The notes under the pieces: model-generated
The model's input: the letters and a program-made list of their open reading frames with translations, nothing else
The model's database searches: none
Told to the model about the DNA's origin: nothing
Translations under genes and position numbers: made by a program
Shown: piece by piece, positions 17,015 through 25,956 of the stretch
Layout: the number at the start of each line of letters is the position of its first letter
Numbering within the stretch: position 1 is the stretch's first letter
From: Bacillota bacterium
GTDB lineage: Bacteria > Bacillota > Clostridia > Lachnospirales > Lachnospiraceae
Reading direction: 5' to 3'
Length of the DNA stretch: 64,000 bases
NCBI GenBank assembly: GCA_023411225.1
Contig: JAEYPA010000183.1
Coordinates: 4,915-68,914, forward strand

Positions 17015-18724
17015 TCACACTTTCATTCTAAGACTTTCAAATGCCTGAAATGCGTTAATGGTTCCATAGCCCCAATCTCTACTCGGATAGGTACGATCCG
17101 TCCTAGTGGCACCTTTAATCAGAATTGCTTTTATCTCACTTGTATTCATAGACGTTCGATTCTTTTCTACAAGCCCCCACTGGAGGAAGATTGCACCTAT
17201 CCCAGTAGTGTGGGCTGCTGCAATTGAAGTCCCTGATTTCACACCGAACTCATTCCGGCCAACAGGTCCAGATATATTAACTCCTGGTGATGTAATATCA
17301 GGTTTAATCCTTCCAGACAAAGTGTATCCTCTAGAGGAATCCAGATATAAACTGTTATTAGCATGATTATAAGCTGTAGTAGAAATAACCTTACTAGTAG
17401 TTCCAGTCTCCACTAACGTTATATAAGGGGTCGGCAATAAAAACTTTGTGTCCTCCGTAATAAATTGAGAGATCTGCATCCATATATTATAGACGGTACC
17501 TACCGTATATTCATTGTAAACACGTATTCTCCATATCCCTGGAACCATATCCTGAAACTGTATGATAATCACTTCGTTACCACTGGCAGTATCCGTAATT
17601 CCATAGGTCACATTGATAGTAGTTGGTTCTAGCACAAAGGTAACCTTAACACTAAGATTTGCCCTTGCTGGAATCTTTTCTGCCAGTTCTCCACTTGGCG
17701 AAATAATAGCCACAGAGAATAAACTTGGGGCTACTGACCAAAGCTCCAATGTCAACTTTTTATCATTCGGACCTACATTGACTTCCACATCCTCAAAGGT
17801 ATTATACGCAATATCCCCTTGGTAGTGGTTATCAGCATTTCCTTCATTTCCTGCTGCCGTGCTTATGCATACTCCATTTAAATTGGCCAGAGTATCTAGG
17901 TATGTGGAGAGCGGACTAACACCATCATGATCTCCTGAATTACTTCCAAGACCAATACATATTGAAATAGGTTTATCTAGTTTCACAGACTGATCTATTA
18001 GATAGCGAAGAGCCATCATAATATCATTTTCCTGAAATGCCACTGCTCCTTCTTTTACTCCAAAAAACTCTCGTAAATAATTCTTCGCCGGTTTTAGTTT
18101 CACAACTACCAACTCTGCCTGGGGTACAATTCCAGTAAAATCATTAGTCAGGTCTTCCTTTCCTGCAATAACACCCGCAAGGAAAGTACCATGTCCATCC
18201 TCATCAGTGGTTGGAACTATAGAAGATGGTGTTGAATTCTGTAAAGCATCATCAATCTCCTCCTTGGTATACTCAGTCCCATAAAGGATATTGGCAGGTG
18301 TATTCCCCGTTTGTATGGTCTGATCCCAGATAGAACGTATCCGACTGGTATTGTCAGCATTAATAAACAGTGGATTTTCATAGTCAATTCCGGTGTCAAT
18401 GATTCCAATCAGCACCCCTTGCCCAAGTAAATCCAGGTAAGGCAACCTTCTTATACGGTAAACACCACTCTCCTCTATATTGGAGGTATCCATTAGTCCA
18501 TATAGTTTTGGTATAGAGCGATATCCATTTTTAACAATATCAATCGCACTATTATTGATATTAGGTGCATGAGCTATCTGAAATCGGCCTTCTACCTCCT
18601 GTAGACATGTAATATTATACGTGTCTTTTAGGTTCTCCACATTCTTATAATAATCTACAATAAAATCTCCATACGATTGTGAATATATTGCCTTTTGACA
18701 TTCCCTTAAGTTTTCTGTATCCAT
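17015..18724 (-). CDS. Subtilisin-like serine protease of the clostridial Csp family
   Basis: A 569-residue S8 peptidase with the complete catalytic triad: D110 (GIIDTGIDYENP), H178 (DEDGHGTFLAG) and S500 (SGTSIAAAHTTG). The oxyanion Asn lies in AAGNEGN near 290. About 100 residues of propeptide-like N-terminus and a large insertion (about residues 305-430) between the Asn and Ser regions, like the Csp jellyroll domain, mark the CspB/CspA type. No signal peptide is seen. In clostridia these proteases cleave pro-SleC during spore germination; all three catalytic residues argue against a CspC-like pseudoprotease. Related Lachnospiraceae often carry several copies, so a non-germination role is possible. 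It lies downstream of clpX but behind a strong terminator. Confidence 0.88.
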   Translation of the reverse strand: MDTENLRECQKAIYSQSYGDFIVDYYKNVENLKDTYNITCLQEVEGRFQIAHAPNINNSAIDIVKNGYRSIPKLYGLMDTSNIEESGVYRIRRLPYLDLLGQGVLIGIIDTGIDYENPLFINADNTSRIRSIWDQTIQTGNTPANILYGTEYTKEEIDDALQNSTPSSIVPTTDEDGHGTFLAGVIAGKEDLTNDFTGIVPQAELVVVKLKPAKNYLREFFGVKEGAVAFQENDIMMALRYLIDQSVKLDKPISICIGLGSNSGDHDGVSPLSTYLDTLANLNGVCISTAAGNEGNADNHYQGDIAYNTFEDVEVNVGPNDKKLTLELWSVAPSLFSVAIISPSGELAEKIPARANLSVKVTFVLEPTTINVTYGITDTASGNEVIIIQFQDMVPGIWRIRVYNEYTVGTVYNIWMQISQFITEDTKFLLPTPYITLVETGTTSKVISTTAYNHANNSLYLDSSRGYTLSGRIKPDITSPGVNISGPVGRNEFGVKSGTSIAAAHTTGIGAIFLQWGLVEKNRTSMNTSEIKAILIKGATRTDRTYPSRDWGYGTINAFQAFESLRMKV

Positions 18725-18763
18725 AATAACATCCTATACTTTTATTTATAATTAGTATATGCA

Positions 18764-18815
18764 TAAAAAAACTCCCTTTTGACGCAATTTATAGATGAAT
18801 TGCATCAAAAGGGAG
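18764..18815 (-). terminator. Terminator of clpX
   Basis: An 18-bp stem with one mismatch (18772-18789 with 18798-18815), 8-base loop, followed by TTTTTTT on the minus strand. It starts 11 bases after the clpX stop. Confidence 0.93.
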
Positions 18816-18825
18816 AAAATATAAT

Positions 18826-20217
18826 TTATTCAATTCCAACCTTGTCACTCGGACCTGGCAAATGCTTCCCACTACCACGCATCTCGATTAAAGGAGCACC
18901 CTTTTTCTCAATATAATCTTTGGTAATAATAACCCGCCCAATATTATCATCCTTTGGAATCTCATACATAATATCTAGCATAAATTCCTCGATGATGGCT
19001 CTTAAGGCTCTCGCACCAGTTTTCTTCTCTAATGCTCTGTCGGCAATAGCCTCTAATGCTTCCTGTTCAAAGGTAAGATCTACTTCATCTAAGGCTAACA
19101 GTTTTTGATACTGTTTCAAAATAGCATTCTTTGGCTCTTGTAATATCTTTACTAACATATCTCTGCTAAGTCCCTGTAAGGTAAAGAGGATTGGAAGACG
19201 CCCTAGGAATTCAGGTATCATACCAAATTCCCTTAAATCTTCAAGGTTTACCTTAGAAAGAATGTTAGGATCCTTATCGTATTTGTCCTTTAGATTAGCG
19301 TTAAATCCAATGGAAGTTTTCTTGTTTAACCGATTTTTTATTATCGTATCCAGGTCTGGAAAAGCTCCACCACAAATAAATAAAATATTACGGGTGTTCA
19401 TACTGGTTAAAGGAACCATCGCATTCTTACTGGTTGCTCCAACCGGAACCTCTACCTCACTGCCTTCCAATAGCTTTAAAAGTCCCTGCTGAACAGATTC
19501 TCCACTTACATCCCGATTGGTAGTACTCTTCTTCTTCGCAATCTTGTCGATCTCATCAATAAAAATGATACCTCGCTCCGCTTTTTCCACATCATTATCA
19601 GCTGCTGCCAAAAGTTTTGACAGAACGCTTTCCACATCATCACCGATATATCCTGCTTCTGTTAAAGAGGTAGCATCTGTAATGGCTAAAGGTACTTTAA
19701 GCAGTCGTGCCAGAGTCTTAACCAAATATGTCTTACCACAGCCGGTTGGCCCAATCATCAGCATGTTGGACTTTTCAATCTCTATCTCATCCATGGTATC
19801 CGTTGCCACTCTTTTATAGTGATTGTATACTGCTACGCTTATCACTTTTTTTGCATATTCCTGCCCTATGATGAAATCATCTAGTTGAGCTTTTATTATG
19901 TGAGGCGCCGGAATATTCCGAATATCTAAAACTGGCTTATCTTCCTTCTCCACCTTCTTCTTTAGTTTTTGACTCTTAGGAACCTCATTTTTTATATTAT
20001 TAAACTGCATCATGGAAGGATCCACTCGCATCATATCCATATAAGGCATATTACTATTACTCATAGTGTCAAATGTCTTTTGCATGCAGTCCTTGCAAAT
20101 ACATATATTATTTGGAATATGAATCATCTTGCCAGCTTTGCTTTCAGGACGTCTGCATATATAGCAAATATCCTCAAACTCTTTGTCTTTATCCTTTGTT
20201 TCGTTATCATCTATCAT
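18826..20217 (-). CDS. clpX: ClpX-type AAA+ unfoldase subunit
   Basis: A 463-residue AAA+ protein. The N-terminal zinc-binding domain has C18-x2-C21 and C41-x2-C44. Walker A GPTGCGKT is at 156-163, Walker B IIFIDEID near 215, then the RGVQ-like SGESVQQGLLKLLEGSEV sensor region and the SIGF loop that contacts ClpP. It unfolds tagged substrates and feeds them to ClpP. It is about 40 residues longer than typical ClpX, the extra lying in a Met-rich linker (residues 50-95, MPYMDMMRVDPSMM). No clpP, tig or lon is adjacent, unlike the usual arrangement, so it may be a second or relocated ClpX. A good promoter lies just upstream. Confidence 0.9.
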   Translation of the reverse strand: MIDDNETKDKDKEFEDICYICRRPESKAGKMIHIPNNICICKDCMQKTFDTMSNSNMPYMDMMRVDPSMMQFNNIKNEVPKSQKLKKKVEKEDKPVLDIRNIPAPHIIKAQLDDFIIGQEYAKKVISVAVYNHYKRVATDTMDEIEIEKSNMLMIGPTGCGKTYLVKTLARLLKVPLAITDATSLTEAGYIGDDVESVLSKLLAAADNDVEKAERGIIFIDEIDKIAKKKSTTNRDVSGESVQQGLLKLLEGSEVEVPVGATSKNAMVPLTSMNTRNILFICGGAFPDLDTIIKNRLNKKTSIGFNANLKDKYDKDPNILSKVNLEDLREFGMIPEFLGRLPILFTLQGLSRDMLVKILQEPKNAILKQYQKLLALDEVDLTFEQEALEAIADRALEKKTGARALRAIIEEFMLDIMYEIPKDDNIGRVIITKDYIEKKGAPLIEMRGSGKHLPGPSDKVGIE

Positions 20218-20281
20218 ACAAATTACTCCTCATTCTTCTTGAATCAATCTCTAATTACTTGTTTCTTAATATATGAGTAAC

Positions 20282-20310
20282 ATTATAGCGCAACTAGGAT
20301 TGATACACAA
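20282..20310 (-). promoter_or_regulatory. Promoter of clpX
   Basis: On the minus strand TTGTGT (20305-20310), 17-base spacer, TATAAT (20282-20287), immediately after the htrA stop codon. It makes clpX an independent unit with a leader of about 55 bases. No CtsR-type heptad repeat was noticed. Confidence 0.65.
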
Positions 20311-20321
20311 GTGCAAAAGGA

Positions 20322-22076
20322 TTACTGGAATAAGCTCCAAGGCCAGTCATCAGAACCATAAGGATTACTTCCATCATCACCGTATGGATTACTTCCACCG
20401 TTACCATAAGGGTTTGTATTACCTCCCTTGTCATTGTCACCTGCATTACCAGAATCTTTGTTAGGCTGAAGACCATTTAATACTTTCTGGTCCTGTAAAG
20501 TTACCTTAAATGTCTTTTCTACATATACACCATTTTCAATTCTCTGAACGCTTATCTTAACCTCTGTACCAGCACGATAAGAATTTAAACGTTCCTTAAA
20601 TCCATCTATAGTAGTAATCTCATTACCATTCAACTTAGTAATGATATCATAGGATTTAATACCAGCCTTCTCAGCTGCCCCACCCTTTGCTACCTCTGCA
20701 ACATAAACACCATATGGATAGTTTAAAGAAGAATGCATTTCATCAGTAACTGTGGAACCAGTTATACCAATATATCCTTTTTCCTCTTCCTTAAGGACTT
20801 CTCTATCTACTAACTCATTAATAATTGGAATGGCTTTTGAAATAGGAATAGCATAACCCATTCCTTCAACCTCTTCAGATGTAAATTTGGCACTGTTAAT
20901 TCCAATGACCTCACCACTAAGGTTTAACAAAGCCCCTCCACTGTTACCAGGATTAATCGCTGCATCTGTCTGTAATAACATCATTTTGTTTTTGTCAATG
21001 GTAACCTCACGTTCCTTGGCACTGATATAACCAACTGTAACAGATTGTCCGTAGCCAAGGGCATTACCAATTGCTACTACCATCTCACCAACTTTAACAT
21101 TTTTGGAATCTCCTAAAGTAGCAACTTTTATACTCTTTAATGTTGCAGCCGAAACATCTGATAGTTTGACCTCTACAACTGCCAAATCCGAAGTGGAGTC
21201 TGTACCTTTTATCTTTGCTGCTACTGATTTACCGTCAATAAAGACAACATCAATATTGCTTGCTCCTTCTACAACATGGTTATTCGTAGCAATTAAAAGC
21301 GTAGTATCTGTTTGTTTTATAATAATACCAGAACCACTGCCTTTCGCTTCATATGGCTGTCCCCACCCATTATTGGTAGTCACAGTACTATTGATTGCCA
21401 CGATAGCTGGTTGAGTATTTTCTGAAACTGTAACTACCTTGTTGTCGCTGACAGCATCTGTAACTGTGGTTTGCCCAATTACTACATCATCCGTATTATT
21501 AATATCTTTTTCTGCAACTGCTGGCGATTTGTTGGTATCCACAAAAAAATGTTCATATACACCATAACTGCCAAATCCCATAAACACTGCAACTAAAACT
21601 CCTACAGTAATTTTTAAACCAATTCTCTTTTTCTTATTCTTTTTTGGAGGAGTCTGTCCACTATCATTACCATTTGAAGAATATGGATTGTCTTCATTAC
21701 CTCTAAAATACTGATTATTATAACCCGTATTATAATTACCTGAGTTACTATAGTATCCTTTATTGTAGCCTGCTTCATTATAGCTTGGATTGCTATAATA
21801 TGGGGTGTTATAACCTGGATTGTTATAGTTTCCATTGTTATAGCCAGAATTATTATAGTTTCCATTGTTGTAGCCAGAATTATTATTACCTACATTATTG
21901 GAATAAGTGTAGGTAGGATTATATGGTACCTCTTCCTGTCTTCTCTCCCTTCTAACAGGATCAGTAAATTCAGTCTCAAAGTTTGGCTTATATGCAGAAT
22001 TATCACTGGCATGTTCTAGGAGGTCAGTTTTATTTAATTCATCATTACTATTATCCCTGTAATCTCTATCTTCCAT
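20322..22076 (-). CDS. HtrA/DegP-like membrane serine protease with Asn/Gly/Tyr-rich N-terminus
   Basis: A 584-residue protein. Residues 1-150 are a cytoplasmic low-complexity tail with repeated NNSGYNNGNY units (65-120); a basic stretch and one membrane helix follow (about 152-171). The trypsin-like domain (about 205-410) has H267 (ATNNHVVEG), D297 (STSDLAVV) and S379 (NPGNSGGALL). A PDZ domain covers about 430-535, and the C-terminus carries three NPYG-type repeats ending in WPWSLFQ. The protease acts on misfolded or surface proteins outside the membrane. The domain order is normal for Firmicute HtrA, but the long repeat tails are not. No CssRS system is nearby. Confidence 0.92.
   Translation of the reverse strand: MEDRDYRDNSNDELNKTDLLEHASDNSAYKPNFETEFTDPVRRERRQEEVPYNPTYTYSNNVGNNNSGYNNGNYNNSGYNNGNYNNPGYNTPYYSNPSYNEAGYNKGYYSNSGNYNTGYNNQYFRGNEDNPYSSNGNDSGQTPPKKNKKKRIGLKITVGVLVAVFMGFGSYGVYEHFFVDTNKSPAVAEKDINNTDDVVIGQTTVTDAVSDNKVVTVSENTQPAIVAINSTVTTNNGWGQPYEAKGSGSGIIIKQTDTTLLIATNNHVVEGASNIDVVFIDGKSVAAKIKGTDSTSDLAVVEVKLSDVSAATLKSIKVATLGDSKNVKVGEMVVAIGNALGYGQSVTVGYISAKEREVTIDKNKMMLLQTDAAINPGNSGGALLNLSGEVIGINSAKFTSEEVEGMGYAIPISKAIPIINELVDREVLKEEEKGYIGITGSTVTDEMHSSLNYPYGVYVAEVAKGGAAEKAGIKSYDIITKLNGNEITTIDGFKERLNSYRAGTEVKISVQRIENGVYVEKTFKVTLQDQKVLNGLQPNKDSGNAGDNDKGGNTNPYGNGGSNPYGDDGSNPYGSDDWPWSLFQ
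21717..21884 (-). repeat. Tandem Asn-Gly-Tyr coding repeats in htrA
   Basis: Imperfect tandem copies encode NNSGYNNGNY-like units (residues 65-120). The DNA copies (GTTATAGCCAGAATTATTATA-like, cited approximately) are near identical in places, so slippage could change copy number. Confidence 0.7.
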
Positions 22077-22350
22077 AATATACCTTCCTTTCTAACGCTA
22101 TTAGGATATAAAGTCCTAGTAAAGCATTACTAAAATTATATAAATTGATTCTTTGTTATTTATTTTGATGTTACTATCCTAACAATCAATTGTGATAAGA
22201 TTGTGAAGAAATCCTTAAATAAATTAGAAAATATTAAGAGTTTACCTGTTGTAGTTTCCTGTTGTTTCATGTATCATAAATAAATGATTTAGAAACTCTA
22301 ATAAATAGTAATCTATCTTTATATTATATTATGATAGAAAGGACAGGCCT

Positions 22351-23376
22351 ATGAAAAATACAAAAAAAAGACGCAAACGTTTAAAAGGTGTATTAATTTC
22401 CATTATATTTTTGCTTTCAATTGCTCTGGTAATTGTAATTTGGATCAATGATAAGTTAGGCAAACGTATCCACTATAACTTAAATGAAGATGCATTGATA
22501 AATGAGCAAAACGCCTTTACTGACGACAACATAGAAGGTTATTGGAACATAGCAGTTTTCGGAGTAGATTCCAGAAAAAATGACTTGTTAAAAAATACAA
22601 GAAGCGATTCTATTATTATCGCAAGTATCAATAAGAAAACAAAGGATGTTAACCTTATATCCGTTTATCGAGATACTTTAGCAGATATTGAAGGTGCCGG
22701 CTTTAGAAAAATTAATTCTGCCTATGCAAAAGGTGGTCCACAACTGGCTGTAAGCACCTTAAACCGAATGTTGGACCTAGATATTAGAGATTTTGTTACC
22801 GTAAACTTTTCTTCAGTTACAAACCTTGTCAATCTTCTGGATGGTGTAAAGATTAAGATTGAAGATGATGAGATCCAAGCACTAAATAAAAATATAAAAG
22901 ACGGTAACAAATTGAACAAAACTAACTCACCATTGATTAAGAAAGCAGGAACTTACAATTTGGATGGTACACAGGCACTGGCCTATAGCCGTATCCGTAA
23001 AACTTCAGGTAGTGATTATAGACGAACTCAAAGACAGAGAACGGTAATGATGGCTGTGTTATCTAAGGCCAAATCCTCAACCCTACCTACTTTAAATAAG
23101 GTAATTGACACTATGCTTCCTCAGGTTGCGACAGATCTTTCCACTACTGATATATTAAGCATTGCAAAAGATGTTTTTTCCTTAGAAATAGCAAAAGATA
23201 GTGGCTTTCCTTTTGAGAAAACAGGCGCAACAGTCGATGGAGCCTCCGTTGTAATAGCGAAAGACCTAGAACAAGATGTAATCAAACTCCATGAGATGCT
23301 ATTTTCATCCGAGACTTATACTCCATCAACTACTGTAAAAGAAATCAGTGCACAACTTAAAAAATATGCAAAATAA
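22351..23376 (+). CDS. LytR-CpsA-Psr (LCP) family protein
   Basis: A 341-residue protein with a very basic N-terminus, one membrane helix (about residues 12-31) and an extracellular LCP domain. Motifs in order are FGVDSRKNDLLKNTRSDSIIIASI near residue 70 (cited in parts), YRDTLADIEG near 105, KINSAYAKGG near 118, DGVKIKI and the C-terminal YSRIRKTSGSDYRRTQRQR with the pyrophosphate-binding Arg residues. LCP enzymes transfer glycopolymers such as teichoic acids or capsule from lipid carriers to peptidoglycan. It is divergent from htrA across a 274-base AT-rich gap in which no clear operator was seen. Confidence 0.92.
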   Translation: MKNTKKRRKRLKGVLISIIFLLSIALVIVIWINDKLGKRIHYNLNEDALINEQNAFTDDNIEGYWNIAVFGVDSRKNDLLKNTRSDSIIIASINKKTKDVNLISVYRDTLADIEGAGFRKINSAYAKGGPQLAVSTLNRMLDLDIRDFVTVNFSSVTNLVNLLDGVKIKIEDDEIQALNKNIKDGNKLNKTNSPLIKKAGTYNLDGTQALAYSRIRKTSGSDYRRTQRQRTVMMAVLSKAKSSTLPTLNKVIDTMLPQVATDLSTTDILSIAKDVFSLEIAKDSGFPFEKTGATVDGASVVIAKDLEQDVIKLHEMLFSSETYTPSTTVKEISAQLKKYAK

Positions 23377-23378
23377 TT

Positions 23379-23407
23379 TAAAGGCTTCTCTTTCCAGAGA
23401 AGCCTTT
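23379..23407. terminator. Bidirectional terminator between LCP and helicase genes
   Basis: AAAGGCTTCTC / GAGAAGCCTTT, an 11-bp perfect stem with a 6-base loop. The two genes converge on it, 3 to 5 bases from each stop codon. Confidence 0.85.
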
Positions 23408-23411
23408 CGTC

Positions 23412-25811
23412 TTACTTCCAAAAGTTCTCAATTACATTTTTAAGGTTATTCCGATTAACAATAGTATATGGGAACCACTCTCGTGGAAATAAACTTAGAT
23501 ACTCCTTTCGTAAAAATCGCTCATCCAACAAAAGAATAATTCCTCTATCCTCTTCTGTACGAATAACCCGTCCACTAGATTGAAGTACCTTATTCATTCC
23601 TGGGTACAAATAAGAATAAGCAAATCCCGAACCTTTTTTTTCTTCATAGTATTGACGGAAAATTTCCTTTTCTGTACATACCATTGGAAGTCCTGTTCCT
23701 ACAATAACCGTGCCAATAAGCCTGTCAGCTTTTAAGTCTATTCCTTCACTGAAGATTCCACCCATAACACAGAAACCGACTCTTGTTTCCTTTGGCTCTT
23801 CCTCAAACAATCCAAGGAAGTCCTCCCGTTCTTCCTCTGACATATGACTATTTTGCACAACAAGGGTTCCTATAGATGCATTATTTTCGAATCTACCCAG
23901 TATCTGTTCCATATATTGATAGGAGGGAAAGAATACCAGGTAGTTTCCTATTTTTCCTTGCACAAAGGTACTAATATATTCTGTCACCTTATCATACTCA
24001 CTTTCGGTTCTTCTTGTGTACTTTGTACTGACATCCTCTGCCACAAGAATTCTCCTCTTTTCTGGGTCAAACACTGTCTCAGCGTAGATAGCATAATCCT
24101 CTTCCCTGCCTGCCAATTGTTCCTTGTAATAAGCAATAGGAAGGAGGGTGGCTGAAAAGAAAATAGCGCTTCTGCCTTTTTCCAAACAATTATTTATATT
24201 GGAGGAAGGGTCCATACATTGTAGCGTAATTGTAAACTCTCCTTTATCAGTAAAATCAGTATAAATCAAATATTTACTATTACATATCTCATAAATTGCC
24301 AGAAACATACTTACTTCAAAATAGAAATTCAAGACAATCTCTCTTTGCTCAAAAACCTGATGCTCCCGCAAAAACTCATACAACATCGTGGAAAGTCGAA
24401 GCACCTGCAAATAAAAACTATCTATGTCATCAAGTATTTCATAAGTATCTGATTCTCTCTTCCATCTTAAAAGTTCACGATTACATACTTCCAGCTGTTT
24501 CTCTAATTGTTTTCCTTTCCCCTTAATAATTCTTTTAACCTCTAAAAAATCTTCTTTTACAAGTCTTGCGCTATACATTTCTCTTGCCCGGTCAACTAGA
24601 TTATGTGCTTCATCAATTAAAAACACATAATCAGATTTCTTATCATTCATAAAGAATCTCTTCAGCTGTACTCTTGGATCAAATACATAATTATAATCGC
24701 AGATTATACCATCACACCATAAGGATACATCCAGAGCCATTTCAAAAGGGCAAACCTCGTAGGTTTCGGCATATTTCTCAATCATCTCTCTACTGATTTC
24801 CACCTCATGTTTCACCAAATCAAACAGAGCATCATTGACACGGTCATAATGCCCCTTTGCCCTTTTACACTCCTCAGGATTACATTTGACTTCCTCCTGG
24901 ATACAAATCTTCTCCTTAGCAGTAAGGGTTACCACTTTAAGTCTTGCTCCACTTAATTTAATCATACTAAAAGTTTCCTCTGCTACGGTTCTGGTAATCG
25001 TTTTCGCCGTTAAATAGAAGATTTTTTCTACCAAACCTTCTCCCATAGCTTTTACTGCAGGAAAAATTGTAGAAATGGTTTTTCCTACTCCTGTTGGAGC
25101 CTCCAAATATAAACGTTTCTCCCGAAGTATCGTCTGATATACCCCCGTAACCAGTTTCTTCTGACCTGATCTATAGGAAAATGGGAACTCCAAAGCCTTT
25201 ATAGAGGCATCTCTCTCCTTCTGCCATTCCATCTCCATACTGGCCCATTTGGCATACTCCATAATAATCCAGTGAAACCAAGCCGTAAGTTCGGTCATTT
25301 CATAGGTGTATTCAAAATATTTAGTAAGTTCTGTCTCAATATGAGCATAGGTCATCCGTACTCCAATTCTCTTTTCGCCCATTTTTTGACCATATATATA
25401 GGCATAGCATTTTGCCTGGGCAAGATGTACGTTAAATGGCTCCTCTAAAAAGCCTATATCCAGATAGGTACCTTTGATCTCATCGATATAAACCCCTGGT
25501 TTATCCTCTTGCTCATCCACAATAAGAATTCCGTCGGCACGTCCATCCACGGTAATCAGAAACTCTTTGTTTTCGTAAGTAACTGGTACATCAATGGATA
25601 GAGGATATTCTGCTGTATAATTAGAACCCATTCGCCTTTGCAACTTCCGGTGTAGCTTGCTTCCCTTCGACATAGCATCCTTATCCGCAATCCCTATGGA
25701 AGATGTATTGATGTCACCGGATCGCATAATAAATTCCACCAAACTACGAACAGATATCTTAACCGGATGACTCTGAGCAATATTTAGTTGTGTTGTATCT
25801 GACTGTTCCAT
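23412..25811 (-). CDS. XPD/DinG-like helicase with N-terminal PD-(D/E)xK nuclease domain
   Basis: A 799-residue superfamily 2 helicase. Residues about 18-190 look like a RecB/Cas4-type nuclease: H54, D93 (VDGRADG), E111-x-K113 (YIDEIKG) and the QAKCYAY motif near 132. The helicase follows: Walker A APTGVGKT (238-245), four Cys (303, 310, 315, 354) placed like the XPD/DinG Fe-S cluster, the DEAH box in FLIDEAHN near 405 and C-terminal motifs IFFSATL, GIFSEGIDLKAD and QSSGRVIRTEEDRG. It should unwind DNA 5'-3' and possibly cut it, suggesting a repair role. A palindrome overlaps its likely promoter. The nuclease call rests on motif reading alone. Confidence 0.85.
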   Translation of the reverse strand: MEQSDTTQLNIAQSHPVKISVRSLVEFIMRSGDINTSSIGIADKDAMSKGSKLHRKLQRRMGSNYTAEYPLSIDVPVTYENKEFLITVDGRADGILIVDEQEDKPGVYIDEIKGTYLDIGFLEEPFNVHLAQAKCYAYIYGQKMGEKRIGVRMTYAHIETELTKYFEYTYEMTELTAWFHWIIMEYAKWASMEMEWQKERDASIKALEFPFSYRSGQKKLVTGVYQTILREKRLYLEAPTGVGKTISTIFPAVKAMGEGLVEKIFYLTAKTITRTVAEETFSMIKLSGARLKVVTLTAKEKICIQEEVKCNPEECKRAKGHYDRVNDALFDLVKHEVEISREMIEKYAETYEVCPFEMALDVSLWCDGIICDYNYVFDPRVQLKRFFMNDKKSDYVFLIDEAHNLVDRAREMYSARLVKEDFLEVKRIIKGKGKQLEKQLEVCNRELLRWKRESDTYEILDDIDSFYLQVLRLSTMLYEFLREHQVFEQREIVLNFYFEVSMFLAIYEICNSKYLIYTDFTDKGEFTITLQCMDPSSNINNCLEKGRSAIFFSATLLPIAYYKEQLAGREEDYAIYAETVFDPEKRRILVAEDVSTKYTRRTESEYDKVTEYISTFVQGKIGNYLVFFPSYQYMEQILGRFENNASIGTLVVQNSHMSEEEREDFLGLFEEEPKETRVGFCVMGGIFSEGIDLKADRLIGTVIVGTGLPMVCTEKEIFRQYYEEKKGSGFAYSYLYPGMNKVLQSSGRVIRTEEDRGIILLLDERFLRKEYLSLFPREWFPYTIVNRNNLKNVIENFWK

Positions 25812-25870
25812 AAGTAACCTCGTTATAGAATATATTACCTTTCTTATATATTAAACTAATCTATAGTAAT

Positions 25871-25886
25871 ACTTCAACCTTGAAGT
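25871..25886 (-). promoter_or_regulatory. Palindrome at the helicase promoter
   Basis: ACTTCAA-CC-TTGAAGT, 7-bp arms, about 60 bases before the helicase start. On the minus strand TTGAAG within it can act as -35 with TAATAT 18 bases on. It does not resemble a Firmicute LexA box. It could be an operator. Confidence 0.35.
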
Positions 25887-25904
25887 AGAACTTTTCTATG
25901 AACA

Positions 25905-25944
25905 TTAAAAAACTGGTTATTGCAATTAGTATGCAACAACCAGT
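25905..25944 (-). terminator. Terminator of the heptad-repeat gene
   Basis: ACTGGTTATTGCA / TGCAACAACCAGT, a 13-position stem with one G-U pair, followed by TTTTTTAA on the minus strand. Confidence 0.85.
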
Positions 25945-25956
25945 ATCTATTATCTC

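Noticed and set aside
18725..18763. Sigma-G-type promoter for the Csp-like protease
   Set aside because: A GCATA element is present, but the expected CATNMTA-like -10 at the right spacing was not found.
21614..21865. 83-codon minus-strand ORF inside htrA
   Set aside because: It is a frame-shifted reading of the Asn-Gly-Tyr repeat region, without a ribosome binding site.
21717..21884. CRISPR-like repeat array
   Set aside because: The repeats are in frame, coding and without regular unique spacers.
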